64,000 bases of DNA from Anthonomus grandis grandis (Eukaryota; Arthropoda; Insecta; Coleoptera; Curculionidae): the NCBI RefSeq assembly GCF_022605725.1, contig NC_065556.1, positions 806,001 to 870,000 of the forward strand. The letters are read 5' to 3'. Shown here one piece after another: positions 10,905 through 21,790 of this stretch; positions within the stretch are counted from its first letter, which is position 1; every line of letters begins with the position of its first letter. Position numbers and translations under genes: made by a program. Below the pieces are notes generated by a model that was not told the origin of the DNA, searched no databases, and saw only the letters and a program-made list of their open reading frames with translations.

Positions 10905-11990
10905 TTGGAGATCATTAGACCGATCCGTAATTCTTACTTTCAGGTCAAGGATAGATTCTACGCCCAAGACGAAGGATTTCCGATGGGTTTATCTCTTTCC
11001 CCAGTAGTAGCAAACATCTTTATGGAATGGTTCGAGGAACATGCAATAGATGCCTCCCATTGCAAACCCAAGCTCTGGCTTCGATATGTGGAAGACACCT
11101 TCATCATCTGGGACAAAGAGGAAAAAGCACTTCAGGAGTTTCTGCTTCACCTCAACAGCTTCAGACCAACAATCAAGTTCACGATGGAGACAGAGAAGGA
11201 CTCAGCTCTACCTTTCCTAGATGTCCTCGTTAAAAAGGTCGGTGGAAATCTACGAACTTCAGTTTATAGAAAACCAACACACACGGGCCAGTATCTTCAC
11301 TATGAGTCCAACCATCCTGCAACCACCAAATTAGGCATCATAAGATCCCTCTACAATAGAGCTAGTACCATCTTTAGAAACGACGAGGATCTCAAGACTG
11401 AAGTGGATACCATCTACAAAGACCTACAACAGAATGGATATCCAAAGAAGGTAATAAGTAGAACCATCCAAAGGACGCGTCCAAATCAAATCAGAGACGA
11501 GGCCACCACGACAATCAGACTTCTACCCATACCTTACATTAGGGGTACATCGGAACAAATCCGACGCATTACCAGCAAGTACAATATTAGAACTGCCTTT
11601 AGATCTAGCACCACTATCAGAAGCGTGGTATCAAAGACCAAACCAGATGGCATGTTGGATACCAAAAATTGCGTCTACCGGATCCCATGTGAGTGCGGTG
11701 ACTCATACATAGGTGAAACGAAGCGCCCCCTAGAAATCAGAGCGAAGGAACATCGCAGCTGGACCCAAAGAGGAGAGGTTTCCAAATCCGGAATAGCAGA
11801 GCACGCGTGGTATAATGGACACAATATCCACTGGTCAGAAGCCAAGATTCTGCATAAGGAACAGCACTGGTGGAAGAGGAAGTTCATAGAGGCAGCTTTC
11901 ATTTCACAGAATCAGGGGATCTTCAGCGAGCCAAGCGTCGATATACCCAACATCTGGAAGCCTCTACTCTCAGGACAGTGTAGGATCTAG
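10905..11990 (+). pseudogene. Penelope ORF, copy B: RT with in-frame internal deletion plus intact GIY-YIG
   Basis: This 361-residue frame is almost identical to the C-terminal half of copy A. At its start the residues EIIRPI are joined straight to RNSYFQVKDR; about 80 residues between these points in copy A, including the Asp-bearing SFDVESLYTN motif, are gone (about 240 bp, in frame). The YVED active site is shared with A. The GIY-YIG region (YRIPCECGDSYIGETK) is in the same frame, since the Gln codon replacing the stop of copy A is intact here. With an RT core deletion it cannot polymerise; the nuclease domain alone could still fold. Confidence 0.9.
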
Positions 11991-12094
11991 AGAGAGGCGT
12001 GTCCTCCCCCCCAACTTTTCTCACGGATGACTTTTCTTTCCACATCGCTGCACACATCTAGTATAGAAGCCTATAGAATAGTAGTTTGCTGTCA

Positions 12095-12148
12095 GTTTAC
12101 ACTTGATAACGGTTGGAGATACTTACCAACCGAAACGTCGTGTTACAC
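12095..12148 (+). ncRNA. Hammerhead-like fold in the Penelope terminal repeat, copy B
   Basis: Identical to the copy-A fold: TTGATAA at 12103-12109, stem II arms at 12110-12116 and 12126-12132, then AAACGTC and GTGT. A third, truncated copy of the repeat at about 10845-10872 keeps only the 3' half of stem II and the following bases. Confidence 0.35.
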
Positions 12149-12217
12149 TAAATAAATAAGACAATGCAAGTCCGACAAGATGTTTTCACTGTACCATTGT
12201 CTACCACCTTCAAAAAC

Positions 12218-12230
12218 ACACTCACTCTTT
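12218..12230 (+). repeat. Target site duplication, right copy (acactcactcttt)
   Basis: Exact match of 13 bases to 8202-8214, placed directly after the last Penelope base. Confidence 0.85.
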
Positions 12231-13432
12231 CTTGTAGTAAAACACTACACCAAACTAACACAGCTTATTTCACGTCGCAATACTCTTTATTGTTTTTACC
12301 AAATAACTTCACTCTTTAGTGACCAAAACTCAAATGAATTTTATAAACCAAATAATTATCTTAGACGCTAGGGAGAACGCTAAGTGTAAACCGTATTTGG
12401 TTACTTACGGTACCGCTGAGTTAGCTTTCAATTCTTTAGAAAATAAACAGGGTCTTACAACAGTGATGAAGTTTTTTAGTCTTAATTAAAAATATATATA
12501 TTTAAACTAAATAAATATATAAACTTAGTACTATTCGGCTGAAATTATAAATAAATTTTTGCAAATACTTGTATAAAATGAGTACATTATATTAAATAGA
12601 TTAATCTAAAATATTTACCGAAACGTTCGCTTAATATAACCGAAATGTTTTTTTAAAAACGTTGAAGCCGCAGGCAAGCGAAGCAAAGTGGAAAACCAGG
12701 AAAATTGGGACGATGCAGTTAAAAACGTATTTCAAAAATATTTTCTAATTAATTTTCACGGCGTTTTTCGGTGTCGGAGCGTGATATCTTGCCCAGCATT
12801 TTGAACGTCTGGAACGGACGAGCTCGGTTCCTGGGAAAATTCCAGAAAGAGGATTTACGTGACCGGGATATTATATTCTTTAGGGGGTCCTTAAGTACAC
12901 TTAAAACGAGTTCGCTCTTTGAACTTGTAAAATCTATTTATTGCAATAAAATTGAAGCTTTCACAGTTATATTATGTATAGGGACTTGATTGAAGAAAAA
13001 TTACTGAAAGAGATGGTGCTAATTTGTAAAGAATTTTGAGTAACTACTCATTGTTTGCTGTAATCTCGTAAAAGAGTCGTTAAAAACTAAAAGTGTTAAT
13101 TACCGTGGGCATAAAATTATGAAATGGCGAGATCATTATACAAAGCAACGGAGACAAACAAAGTATCCAGCCTTAAAATCTTAAAAAACGTCATCTCCTC
13201 ACCGCTTAAAGCCCAATGTCATTTTTTTTAAATGGCAATATGGGTCAAGTGATACCTTGAATTAAAGGTATGTGACAATAAATATGAATAAATGCGGATA
13301 AAAAATAAACCTTCCGAAGCAACACGTCATATATTATTATCGTTTAATATATATTTATTCAACGATTTTTAAGTAAATTTTTTGTTTTGGTATATTTATC
13401 AACCGTATATGGCCTATATAACTATAAAATAT
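12231..13432. other. AT-rich flank, no gene recognised
   Basis: Only short open frames with no known motif (for example 12771-12989). The word at 13389-13412 (ggtatatttatcaaccgta and on) recurs with one change at 33958-33981, so part of this stretch is a dispersed repeat. Confidence 0.4.
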
Positions 13433-14990
13433 ATGTCGGAATAAACTCACTTTCACTTTCGCGAGGAACCACAGGTAAGCTCCGAGTTCTACCATTTCTT
13501 TGGAATTTTCGATACAGGGTACCTGCTCGTGACTCATATGTTTTAGCGATATCATCTGGAAGTTCATTTTCAAGAAGTTTTTTCATGATAGTAGATATCT
13601 CATCATCACGTCGTTGCTCAGCAAGAAGCCAATCGCTAGAAATGTTTGCAAGGTTTACATGCTTTTCTTCTATTTTATTTGGACAAGGTTTTGATTTAGG
13701 AGTTAATAAATTTCGGGAAAAGAAATCCACATTGGCCATTCGCTTGCCTTCTCTATACTGGATATCGAAATCAAAAGATTGCAGAAAGGCCCACCAAAGA
13801 TGAACTCTCGGTGTTAAGTCAATCTTGTTTCGTGAAGCTTTCAAAGAATTGCAATCAGTAATAACAACAAATTTCCGTCCTTAGTAAGTAGTGGCGAAAA
13901 TGTTTGACAGAGTTGACAACCGCCAGGGTTTCTAATTCGTACGAATGATATTTTGACTCGCACGGCGAAGTTCTTTTGCTAAAATATTCGATAACCTTGT
14001 TTTTATTATCTCTTTTGAAGTAAAATAGCCCCATACCCTTCAGAGCTAGCATCGGTATGAAGCTCAGTAGGTTAGTTCGGATTAAAAATCATGAGCACGG
14101 GTAAATGCTCAATATGGAAATTATTTTCTTCCGAATTTCTTCGTGGTCAGGTTTCAGTCAGTTCAGGTTCCAATCCAGATTTTTATTACCTGAGGTTAAC
14201 AAGTAGAGAGGTCTCATAACCTGGAAGAACTTGGGAATAAATTGTCGAAAACAAGAACTAAGTCCAATAAATTGTCTTAATTGGGTAACTGTTTGTGGTG
14301 GAGGTAATTCAGTTAAAGCTTCAATTTTACGACAGTTAGGACGAATTTCACCATAAGAAACTTCATAACCGAGATACTCTATTTTAGTTTAAAGGAATGA
14401 ACATTTAGATATCTTGAAGGAAAATCCAGCTTTTGTTAAAGTGTTTAGTACTAAGGTTAACCTTTCTAATGCTTCGTCCACCGTAGTTGCTGTAATCGTG
14501 ATATCATCCATATAGACCACAACAAAAGAATGAGCCAAATCACCCAATGCTTTCATAACACTTCGCTGAAACACACACGGCGCATTTCTGAGTCCAAACG
14601 GCATAGTCAAAAACTCATACTGGCCATCGAGCGTGACAAAAGCAGTACGCTCTATCGAATCAGGGTGTATTAGAATTTGATGAAATCCGCTAGCCATATC
14701 TAAACATGAAAAATATTTGGCATCGTTAAGTCGATCAATTTGATCGGATATTAATGGCAGGGGAAATTTGTCAGGAATAGTATTAGAATTTATTTCTCGA
14801 AAGTCAACACATAAACGGTCAGAGCCATTCTTTTTTTTACAAGTAAAACTGGACTAGAAAAAGGGGAACAACTAGGACGAATAATTTTATATTCAAGCAA
14901 TTCATTAATATTATCCCTCACAACCTCGTCCGAACTAAGTCGATAGGGCCGTCGTTGAACGGTTTTATTTGGATCAATTAATCGTATTTC
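13422..14990 (-). pseudogene. pol: Gypsy reverse transcriptase, RNase H and integrase start, interrupted
   Basis: Several frames carry one protein. The RT fingers (PVLLVKKKNGS-like, DKFPLPLI) lie at 14750-14900. The palm lies at 14697-14389 with MPFGLRNAPCVFQR and the active site VVYMDDITI, ending at a TAA after KCSFL. RNase H pieces follow: LHTDASSEGYGA near 14040-14060 and EYFSKRTSPCESKYHSYELE at 14052-13855. The last frame, 13844-13422, gives the RNase H end (YREGKRMANVDFFSRN) and the integrase start up to GRTRSLPVVPRE, where it is cut. It is thus inactive for integration. Confidence 0.8.
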
Positions 14991-14993
14991 TAA

Positions 14994-15600
14994 TTATCCA
15001 GTAGTGATACTAGTTGAAGGAAAACCCTTTATAAATGGATCAGACAATTTTTCTAAAATATGTAACAGGCGTGTTTTGTCATTACCAATAATGTCAGTAT
15101 TAACATTATTTATATTAAAAGAATCTTTCTGATTAGTCTTATCACAAATATTAATCATCTTGGTTTTAAAAATACTAAAATTATTTAAAGTAATGTTTAT
15201 TCCAAAACCCTGACTAAGAATTTCACGACCAACCATTATATCGTGCTTTAAATACTCATTCAGAACTACATGAAATATAATTTCTACAGAATAATTATTT
15301 ATTTTTACTTCAGATAATATCTGCAAGGTACAATTTACCGTACTATTTCCAATGCCTTTTAAAACAACAAGTTTATTTATTCGTTTCCCAGAAAATTTTA
15401 CAGATATAATTTCTTTTATCAAAGAACACTCGGCACCAGAATCAAAACAAAATGAATATGACTCTTGGCTTGACTTTTGGCGGCGGCACTCTTGACGTGG
15501 ATTGGTCTCCTTTAAAAAATAGCTGCTTCTTTTCCCGTTTCAATCGACAATCAATGGCCTTGTGTCCCATTTTTCCACAAAAATGACATTTGATGCTAGT
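14994..15600 (-). pseudogene. Gypsy zinc knuckle and aspartic protease
   Basis: Downstream of gag the minus strand encodes a CCHC knuckle (15544-15590) and then FDSGAECSLI (about 15417-15447), the DSG active site of a retroviral-type protease. The frame 15422-14994 continues the protease fold with VGREILSQGFGINI and ends at a TAA near 14995. The gag, knuckle and RT parts lie in different frames, so it is broken or relies on frameshifts. The protease would cut the polyprotein. Confidence 0.7.
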
Positions 15601-15642
15601 CATAAATTTCATCTTTTTTTTCTCTGTTATCTCAAGAGAAGA

Positions 15643-16305
15643 TTAAACTTTTCGTTTACTGTATGATATGGCCTTTAATTCTTGCTGCAATTCAGCCCTT
15701 GTTGTGATTTTCGTGATAAAAGATAAACGATGTAATCTACTGTCAAACTTTGCTAAATGAGCTAAAACAGTTGAAACAGCAATTTCTTCAATGTTTATTT
15801 GTTTCCACCTTGACATTATGGTTGTCATTAGCCTACTGCCATATGAACTAAGGCATTCGACGTTTTTTGGAGAATCATTCTGTAAGTTAATTAACATACC
15901 AGCTGTTGTTTCAACACCACGAAAACGTTCAATAAGCAAGTCCTTAAATTGGTTCCATGTTATTCCAGGGAAGCACACTTGCGACAGCCACTGGGAGGCG
16001 CTTCCTTCTAAAGCTTTGCTTAGTGCAATTATAAGGGCACTACCTTCTAATGGATTATCTGCCAGACAAAGCTCAACTGTAGAACACCAGGAAATGGGAT
16101 CAGTGTCGTCATCCGGATTAAACTTAGGGAGGAAAAGAGGTGTAACATTTTTATTGCTTGGTCCTGGTATTTGAACGGCTTTAATTAACTCAAGCAAATT
16201 ACGATTTTGCACCTCCAAAATTTTAGTCCATTGTCCTTCGTCTTGTGGGTGTGAATTAGATCTCACTTCTGATGTCGGAATAAACTCACTTTCACTTTCA
16301 GGCAT
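15643..16305 (-). CDS. gag: Gypsy Gag (capsid region)
   Basis: The frame starts MPESESEFIPTSEVRSN and runs 220 residues. It has the capsid-type stretch LPKFNPDDDTDPISWCSTVE, ALEGSASQWLSQV and FKDLLIERFRG, which is the retrotransposon Gag pattern of helical repeats. The zinc knuckle lies just downstream at about 15544-15590 (CHFCGKMGHKAIDC, CX2CX4HX4C), in a frame separated by the stop at the end of this ORF. It would package element RNA in the particle. The first 28 bases of the ORF recur at 13433-13460. Confidence 0.75.
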   Translation of the reverse strand: MPESESEFIPTSEVRSNSHPQDEGQWTKILEVQNRNLLELIKAVQIPGPSNKNVTPLFLPKFNPDDDTDPISWCSTVELCLADNPLEGSALIIALSKALEGSASQWLSQVCFPGITWNQFKDLLIERFRGVETTAGMLINLQNDSPKNVECLSSYGSRLMTTIMSRWKQINIEEIAVSTVLAHLAKFDSRLHRLSFITKITTRAELQQELKAISYSKRKV

Positions 16306-16610
16306 TATGATTTATTTCTATTAAATAAATTCACAAGAAAGAAAATATTAAATTTAATAAACAAATCCGTAATGAGCAGAACGAATTCACAAGCCCATTC
16401 TCCGAGCGCCTCGACCGTACCAACTAAACTAAACTAAACTCGTCGTGTTCTTCTCTCAGGTCAAAAATACCGGGCTTGTGACTACGTTTGCATAAAAAGG
16501 GATTTATGCATTACTCATTCAAAATTCTTAAACTTTTTTTAACTAGATGCGTTAAATTAACAAAACAAAGCAAATATAATATAATTCTACCGACATATAC
16601 ATATATTATA
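16306..16610. other. Flank between Gypsy gag and mariner; short ACTAA repeats only
   Basis: No gene. The word actaa is repeated three times in tandem at about 16424-16440. The last two bases (TA, 16609-16610) are the mariner target. Confidence 0.4.
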
Positions 16611-18293
16611 CAGGGTGTTTGGCGGAGGGTTAGCCAAACTTGGTGGGCATATAGGGAGGCTCAGATAGAAGATATTTTCTTAATAAACTTCTGTTCTAAA
16701 AGTCTCGGGTTTTTTTATATCATTGATTTTGTGTTATTTTCAGGATTTTCAAAAAATTATGCATTTTGACATCTTTCAACATATCAATTTTTTCAACATA
16801 TTTTTCACGTTTTTTTTACATTTGTATTTTCTGTAATGTATCCTGATTCTAAAAAAATCAATATCAAATATTATATTAATAATACCGAAATAATTCGTTT
16901 TGAGCTCAAAAAGTTAATACCAGTGGCAAAAAAAGTGCAATGAAAGGTAACTCTAACTTGACGCAAAAAAAAAACTAAAATCTATCAAGATGTTCAAGTA
17001 GTTTTAAAAACATCTCCAGTTAATACTCTTTTCAATGATATACGATATGTAACACAAAGCCGACTAACTTGCCCTTAACAACCTTAAGTAAAAAAAAATA
17101 TTTTTTTAATTTTATGCATTTATTTCAAAATTACAAATTTCATTAAAACTGCGCTCCCCTGGCTCTTATACATGCCCTACGTCGCCGTCGTATTTCCACT
17201 GTCGTAAGACGAAGCCGCATCTCTTTTCTGATAGTTTGAAAAGCGGCATCGATTCTTTGAATGGTCAAATGAGGAGATCGTGGAACATGCTATGGGATTG
17301 TTGTTGTGATAACAACAATATGTGCTACATATTGTTGTTGCCATTTGACATTTGTTGTGGTGTAACTTTTTAGCTTTCTTACGTACCCAAGTCGTTAATT
17401 TAGTATTGTATCGTTTCTGTAGTTGTTATTGTTATTGTTAATACTGTTGTTATTGTTGCTGTTATTTGAGTTTTTATATTGTTTTTGTGACTTTCCTTAT
17501 TTTCGTATCATTATCGCCACAATGGCTGCATATACTACTGAAGAATACGCCGATATTGTCTTTGCTTATGGAAGAGCCAATGGTAATACGTGAGAAGCAC
17601 AAAGAATTTATGAGTAGCAATACCCCAATAGGCGTGTGCCCCACCACAACACTTTTGCTACCACTTTTTGTCGATTAAGGGAAACAGGCAATCTAAATTT
17701 TCAAGAACCGAGGATTAATCGGAGGCAGTATGATGTTGCTGTAGATGAAAACGTAATTCGCGCATTCGATGAGGATCCCACCACTAGTACAAGGAAAGTA
17801 GCTACAGATCTCAACATTTCTACATGGAAAGCATGGTCAGTTGTCAAGGCAGAAGGAAGGCATCCTTTTTATTACACCCCAGTGCAAGATAATTTCATAC
17901 TACATCAACAACTTAATTCCGCAATTTTTACTGGCATCGTGATACTCTATTCTAGGTCTTCTCCAAGCCGACTATGAGCGACGGGTATAATTTTGCCGCT
18001 TTTTGTTTCGCGCAGACGTTGAAAATTGACATTTTTTAAAAAGCATCTTATGGACAGATGAATCAACATTTATACGTGCGGGGATATTTGACCAACATAA
18101 TTTACATTATTGGGAAAACAAAAACGTAAATCCGCATTGGACCAGAGCCAAGTCTTTCCAAACAAGATTCAGTATTAATGTTTGGGCAGGTGTGATTGGG
18201 AGACACCTCATCGGTCCACACTACTTGCCGAGAAACCTCAACGGGGACAATTACTTACGTTTTTTACAAAATGATCTCCCACAATTATTATTG

Positions 18294-21200
18294 TGGGAGA
18301 TATCCTCATTTCCTAAGTGGTTCTCCCCTGAACTTAGAAAGTTAACTAGGAACAAAAGGAGGGCTCATTCATTATATATGAGAGATAATACAGACGAAAA
18401 CAATATAAAATTTTCTCGCCTTAGGTCTGAATGCAAATGTATGTCTGATTTGTGCTTCCGACAATATATTGAAGGGATAGATTCCGGCTTACAGAATGAC
18501 CCTAAATTATTTTGGAAATATATCAATGATAAGAGGTCCAATTATACTCTTCCCAATACCCTCTTTTATGGTGATAAGCAAGCGTCCAGTAATTTGGATA
18601 TTGCAAACATGTTTAAAGAATTTTTCCAAACTGTTTATTCTCCTGGTATTGATAATAATCAGCTGCAAAATGGTCCCGCTAATGGTTTAAATTTAAACAT
18701 TACTAAGATCTTAACATATGATATATTTGAAGGTATTAGCTCACTTCCTAATAAGATTACTGCAGGCCCAGATGGGATTCCGAATTTTCTCTTGAGGAAA
18801 TGTGTATGTACTCTTGCTATTCCTTTATCTTTGTTATTTAATGCTTTCTTACAAACATCTACATTTCCAATTGCCTGGAGGGAAAGTTTTATTGTACCAT
18901 TGTTTAAAGCTGGCCGTCGGGATGTCATAGATAATTATAAAAGTATTTGCATTCAATCTTCAATACCTAAACTTTTTGATAGCCTTATTAGTACAGTCAA
19001 TCTGTAATTTTTTTTTTTTAAACTATCCAAGTCGCTAATTTTTTGAGGGTCGATTCTATTTCCGAAGAAAAGCTTAAGTCCTCGAAATTGAGAGTCTCAC
19101 CTCCCCCCCTTTTTTTGGAAACTCAAAAAGTTTTTCAAATTGATTTTCCAGCTAAACAGCGAGTCATACAGAAAAACTTATTGAACATAAAATGTAGAGC
19201 TTTTTGTGCTCTACAATTCATCTCATGAGCCCGAAGCTGTAGAACCAAAATTCGAAAACTTAGAGGGCGCCAAAGTCACCAAAAATGACTTTTTTCATTT
19301 TTTCACTGAGAAACAATTTTTTTTTTACTATCGCAAGGCAAAAATGTAGAGGACAAAAATACCTACAAAATGCATGTCTTACTTTTTTTTTTTCGATTTA
19401 CCGTTTTCGAGATACAAGGATTAAAATATCGTGTAGTGCTTCGCGAGGATGAAAAAAAAGCAGCTGCTCGCTGGACCGCTGTTCCCCTTTCCACTCCCAC
19501 TCTTCCCGCATCTACTCTTCTCCATCAGCTGATCCAACAGTGGCTAATTTACAGTTTTGACCTAAACACGTACATTCCAGGCGACCATAAACGATGTTTC
19601 AAGATAAATATTCACATTCAGGTAAGTGTTCAAATAAATATATAGTAATATGTTAATGATGGAATAGCAGTAAAAAAGCGGGGAATGGAATTTTGCAAAA
19701 GTAATGCTATCAACATGTGCTATGCAATTATTCAGTAATCAATTATCATTACATGCATTACGCAACCATAATTATTGAGGCACGTCACTTTCACAACTGC
19801 AACGCCCTCTGCTTTTGTTGTAATTGGTGCTCCGTAAACCATGTACCAATTTCTTTTATCCCTTTCTACTAAATCACTTCAATTATTCATTTTGTGCAAG
19901 TAAAAGAACATTTAATCTATGCAAATTTCATTTTCGTGGACTTACAGTGCCATCTGCATGGCTTTTTTCAATTTGTCAAGAAGGATAAAAGAAATTTTGT
20001 TCAGGTTCTACTTTAATTTCATGATGCGCAAACGTTAGGCGACGAAAAACAGCTTGCGCCAAACATCTGAGGCAGGCTACATACACGAAAGTAAACATTT
20101 CGGTATTAAATGCATTATATCTCAAAAACGGTAAATCGAAAAAAAAAGTAAGACATGCATTTTGTAGGTATTTTTGTCCTCTACATTTTTGCAATCCTTG
20201 CGATGGTAAAAAAAAAATTGTTTCTCAGTGAAAAAATGAAAAAAGTAATTTTTGGTGACTTTGGCGCCCTCTAACTTTTCGAATTTTGGTTCTACAGCTT
20301 TGGGCCCATGAGATGAATTGTAGAGCACAAAAAGCTGTACATTTTATGTTAAATAAGTTTTTCTGCATGACTCACTGTTTGGCCGCAAAATCGATTTGAA
20401 AAACTTTTTGTTTTTGAGTTTCCCAAAAAAGGGGGGGGGGTTGACTCTCAATTCCGAGGACTTAAGCTTTTCTTCGGGAATACAATCGACCCACAAAAAA
20501 TTAGCGACTTGGATAGTTTTTAAAAGTTCTGGCCTTTTTTAATTACAGATTGACTGTACTATATAGCTAATCAACTTTCTTGGTTATGCAAAGGCTTAAT
20601 ATCAGATTCACAGCATGGGTTTTGCAAGAATAAGTCTACTGTCACTAACTTGATCTGTTACCAATCTGATCTTATGAGTAAATTAGAGGATCATAAACAA
20701 ATTGATTCTATATACACCGATTTTAGTAAGGCGTTTCATCGTATTGATCATCAAATTCCTCTGTCAAAACTGATCTCCGTAGGGTTTCATGTTGATTTTG
20801 TGAGTTGGATTAAAAATTCTTTAACTGGCCGTATTCAAAGGGTCAGGGTAGGTGGACATCTTTCTGATCCTATCAGCGTAGCATCAGGTCTCCCTCAGGG
20901 AGGGCATACATCACCCTTATTATTTAATTTATTTATTAATGATATAGTTAACTGTTTCCTGTATAGTCAGTGTTTGATGTTTGCAGACCACTTAAAATTT
21001 TGGAAGGTGGTTGGTAGTATTGTGGATCAAGAATTACTACAAGCAGATATGGATCTCTTAAATAATTGGTGTGAACAAAACAATCTTCATTTAAATGTTA
21101 AGAAATGTTGTGTTATTAGTTTCACTCGCAGGATCAACCGGTTTCAATCCAATTACTTCATTAATAATGAGCCACTGAATTATGTTGCTATCTATTAGGG

Positions 21201-21790
21201 ATTTGGGAGTTCTTTTTGATGAGAAACTCACATTTATTGATCATATTATTTCAATTTCTGTAAAAGCATCAAAATTGCTAGGGTTTGTTATGAGAAACTG
21301 TTCATATTTCTCAATCTCTTCAACGAGAAGGGTTTATTGCTCCCTAGTAAGAACTATATTGAAGTACTGCTCTGTAGTTTGGTCTCCATACCACCAGATT
21401 CATATCGATGCTTTAGAAAGAGTTCAACATAAATTCCTGAGATATTGTGCTCATAGAACTTTAACTGTTATCGAGAACCATGACTATTCTTATATTGAAA
21501 GTCAATTATCTATTCCGACACTGTCGCAACGCCGTAATATTTCTGGTGCTAGTTTTATATATAAGATCGTTAATAGGCTTATTGATTGCCCTGATCTGTT
21601 CGGTCGCATACGATTTAATGTTCCTCATCACGGGTTGCGCCATAATGTAACCTTTAACATTCCATTCCACAGAACATCCTATGGAATTAATAATCCTATG
21701 GATAGGTATATGAATTTATTAAACAATTCGAATATTGATGTGTTAAACATAAGTTCCTTAATGTATCTAAAGAGGTCACTTACTTCATAA
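18294..21790 (+). pseudogene. LINE ORF2, reverse transcriptase and C-terminal part, interrupted
   Basis: The first part (to 19007) reads through the endonuclease-RT linker and the RT start: KITAGPDGIPNFLLRKC, FPIAWRESFIVPLFKAG, then DSLIST, where the foldback element enters. It resumes at about 20559, with QHGFCKNKSTVTNL, YTDFSKAFHRIDH (one catalytic Asp), SGLPQGGHTSPLLF and then MFADHLKFW. The FADD active site has become FADH, so the enzyme is dead. A frameshift near 21182 leads into the C-terminal part, 21182-21790, with YCSVVWSPYHQIHIDALERVQHKFLRY, typical of Jockey/CR1-type LINEs. The endonuclease is missing. Confidence 0.85.
18994..20556. mobile_element. Foldback-type DNA element with ~430-bp inverted arms, no gene
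   Basis: The ends CAGTCAATCTGTAA and TTACAGATTGACTG are flanked by TA. The left arm (18994 to about 19425) and right arm (about 20112-20556) match in inverted orientation with scattered differences, including a homopolymer run of C or G (19107-19113 and about 20430-20438). The ~690-bp centre (19426-20111) has no recognisable ORF and contains gctcgctggaccgctgttcc. It is non-autonomous. It interrupts the LINE RT frame, so it arrived after the LINE. Confidence 0.8.

Larger units (their letters stand above)
8215..12217. mobile_element. Penelope-like element, two copies in inverted orientation inserted as one unit
   Basis: Copy A (8215-10872, minus) is nearly full length. Copy B (10873-12217, plus) is 5'-truncated and lacks part of the RT. 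They meet at about 10872, where the terminal repeat of A abuts sequence of B from inside the RT. Each outer end carries the same terminal repeat (pLTR), including ACCAACCGAAACGTCGTG. After the pLTR of B the sequence runs on into the first codons of the ORF (up to 12217), as expected for a tandem-derived end. A 13-bp duplication flanks the pair, not each copy. Penelope-like elements are known for inverted and tandem partial copies and for variable target duplications. Confidence 0.9.
13433..16305 (-). mobile_element. Ty3/Gypsy retrotransposon, truncated at the integrase, no LTRs seen
   Basis: Gag, zinc knuckle, protease, RT, RNase H and the first residues of integrase follow each other on the minus strand. 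The pol frame breaks off after GRTRSLPVVPRE and jumps into a 28-base copy of the start of gag (13433-13460 equals 16272-16299). Several frameshifts and stops divide pol. Neither LTR nor a primer site was recognised. Confidence 0.85.

Noticed and set aside
12771..12989. Small protein gene
   Set aside because: A 72-codon frame without motif, signal peptide or conserved context; likely chance.
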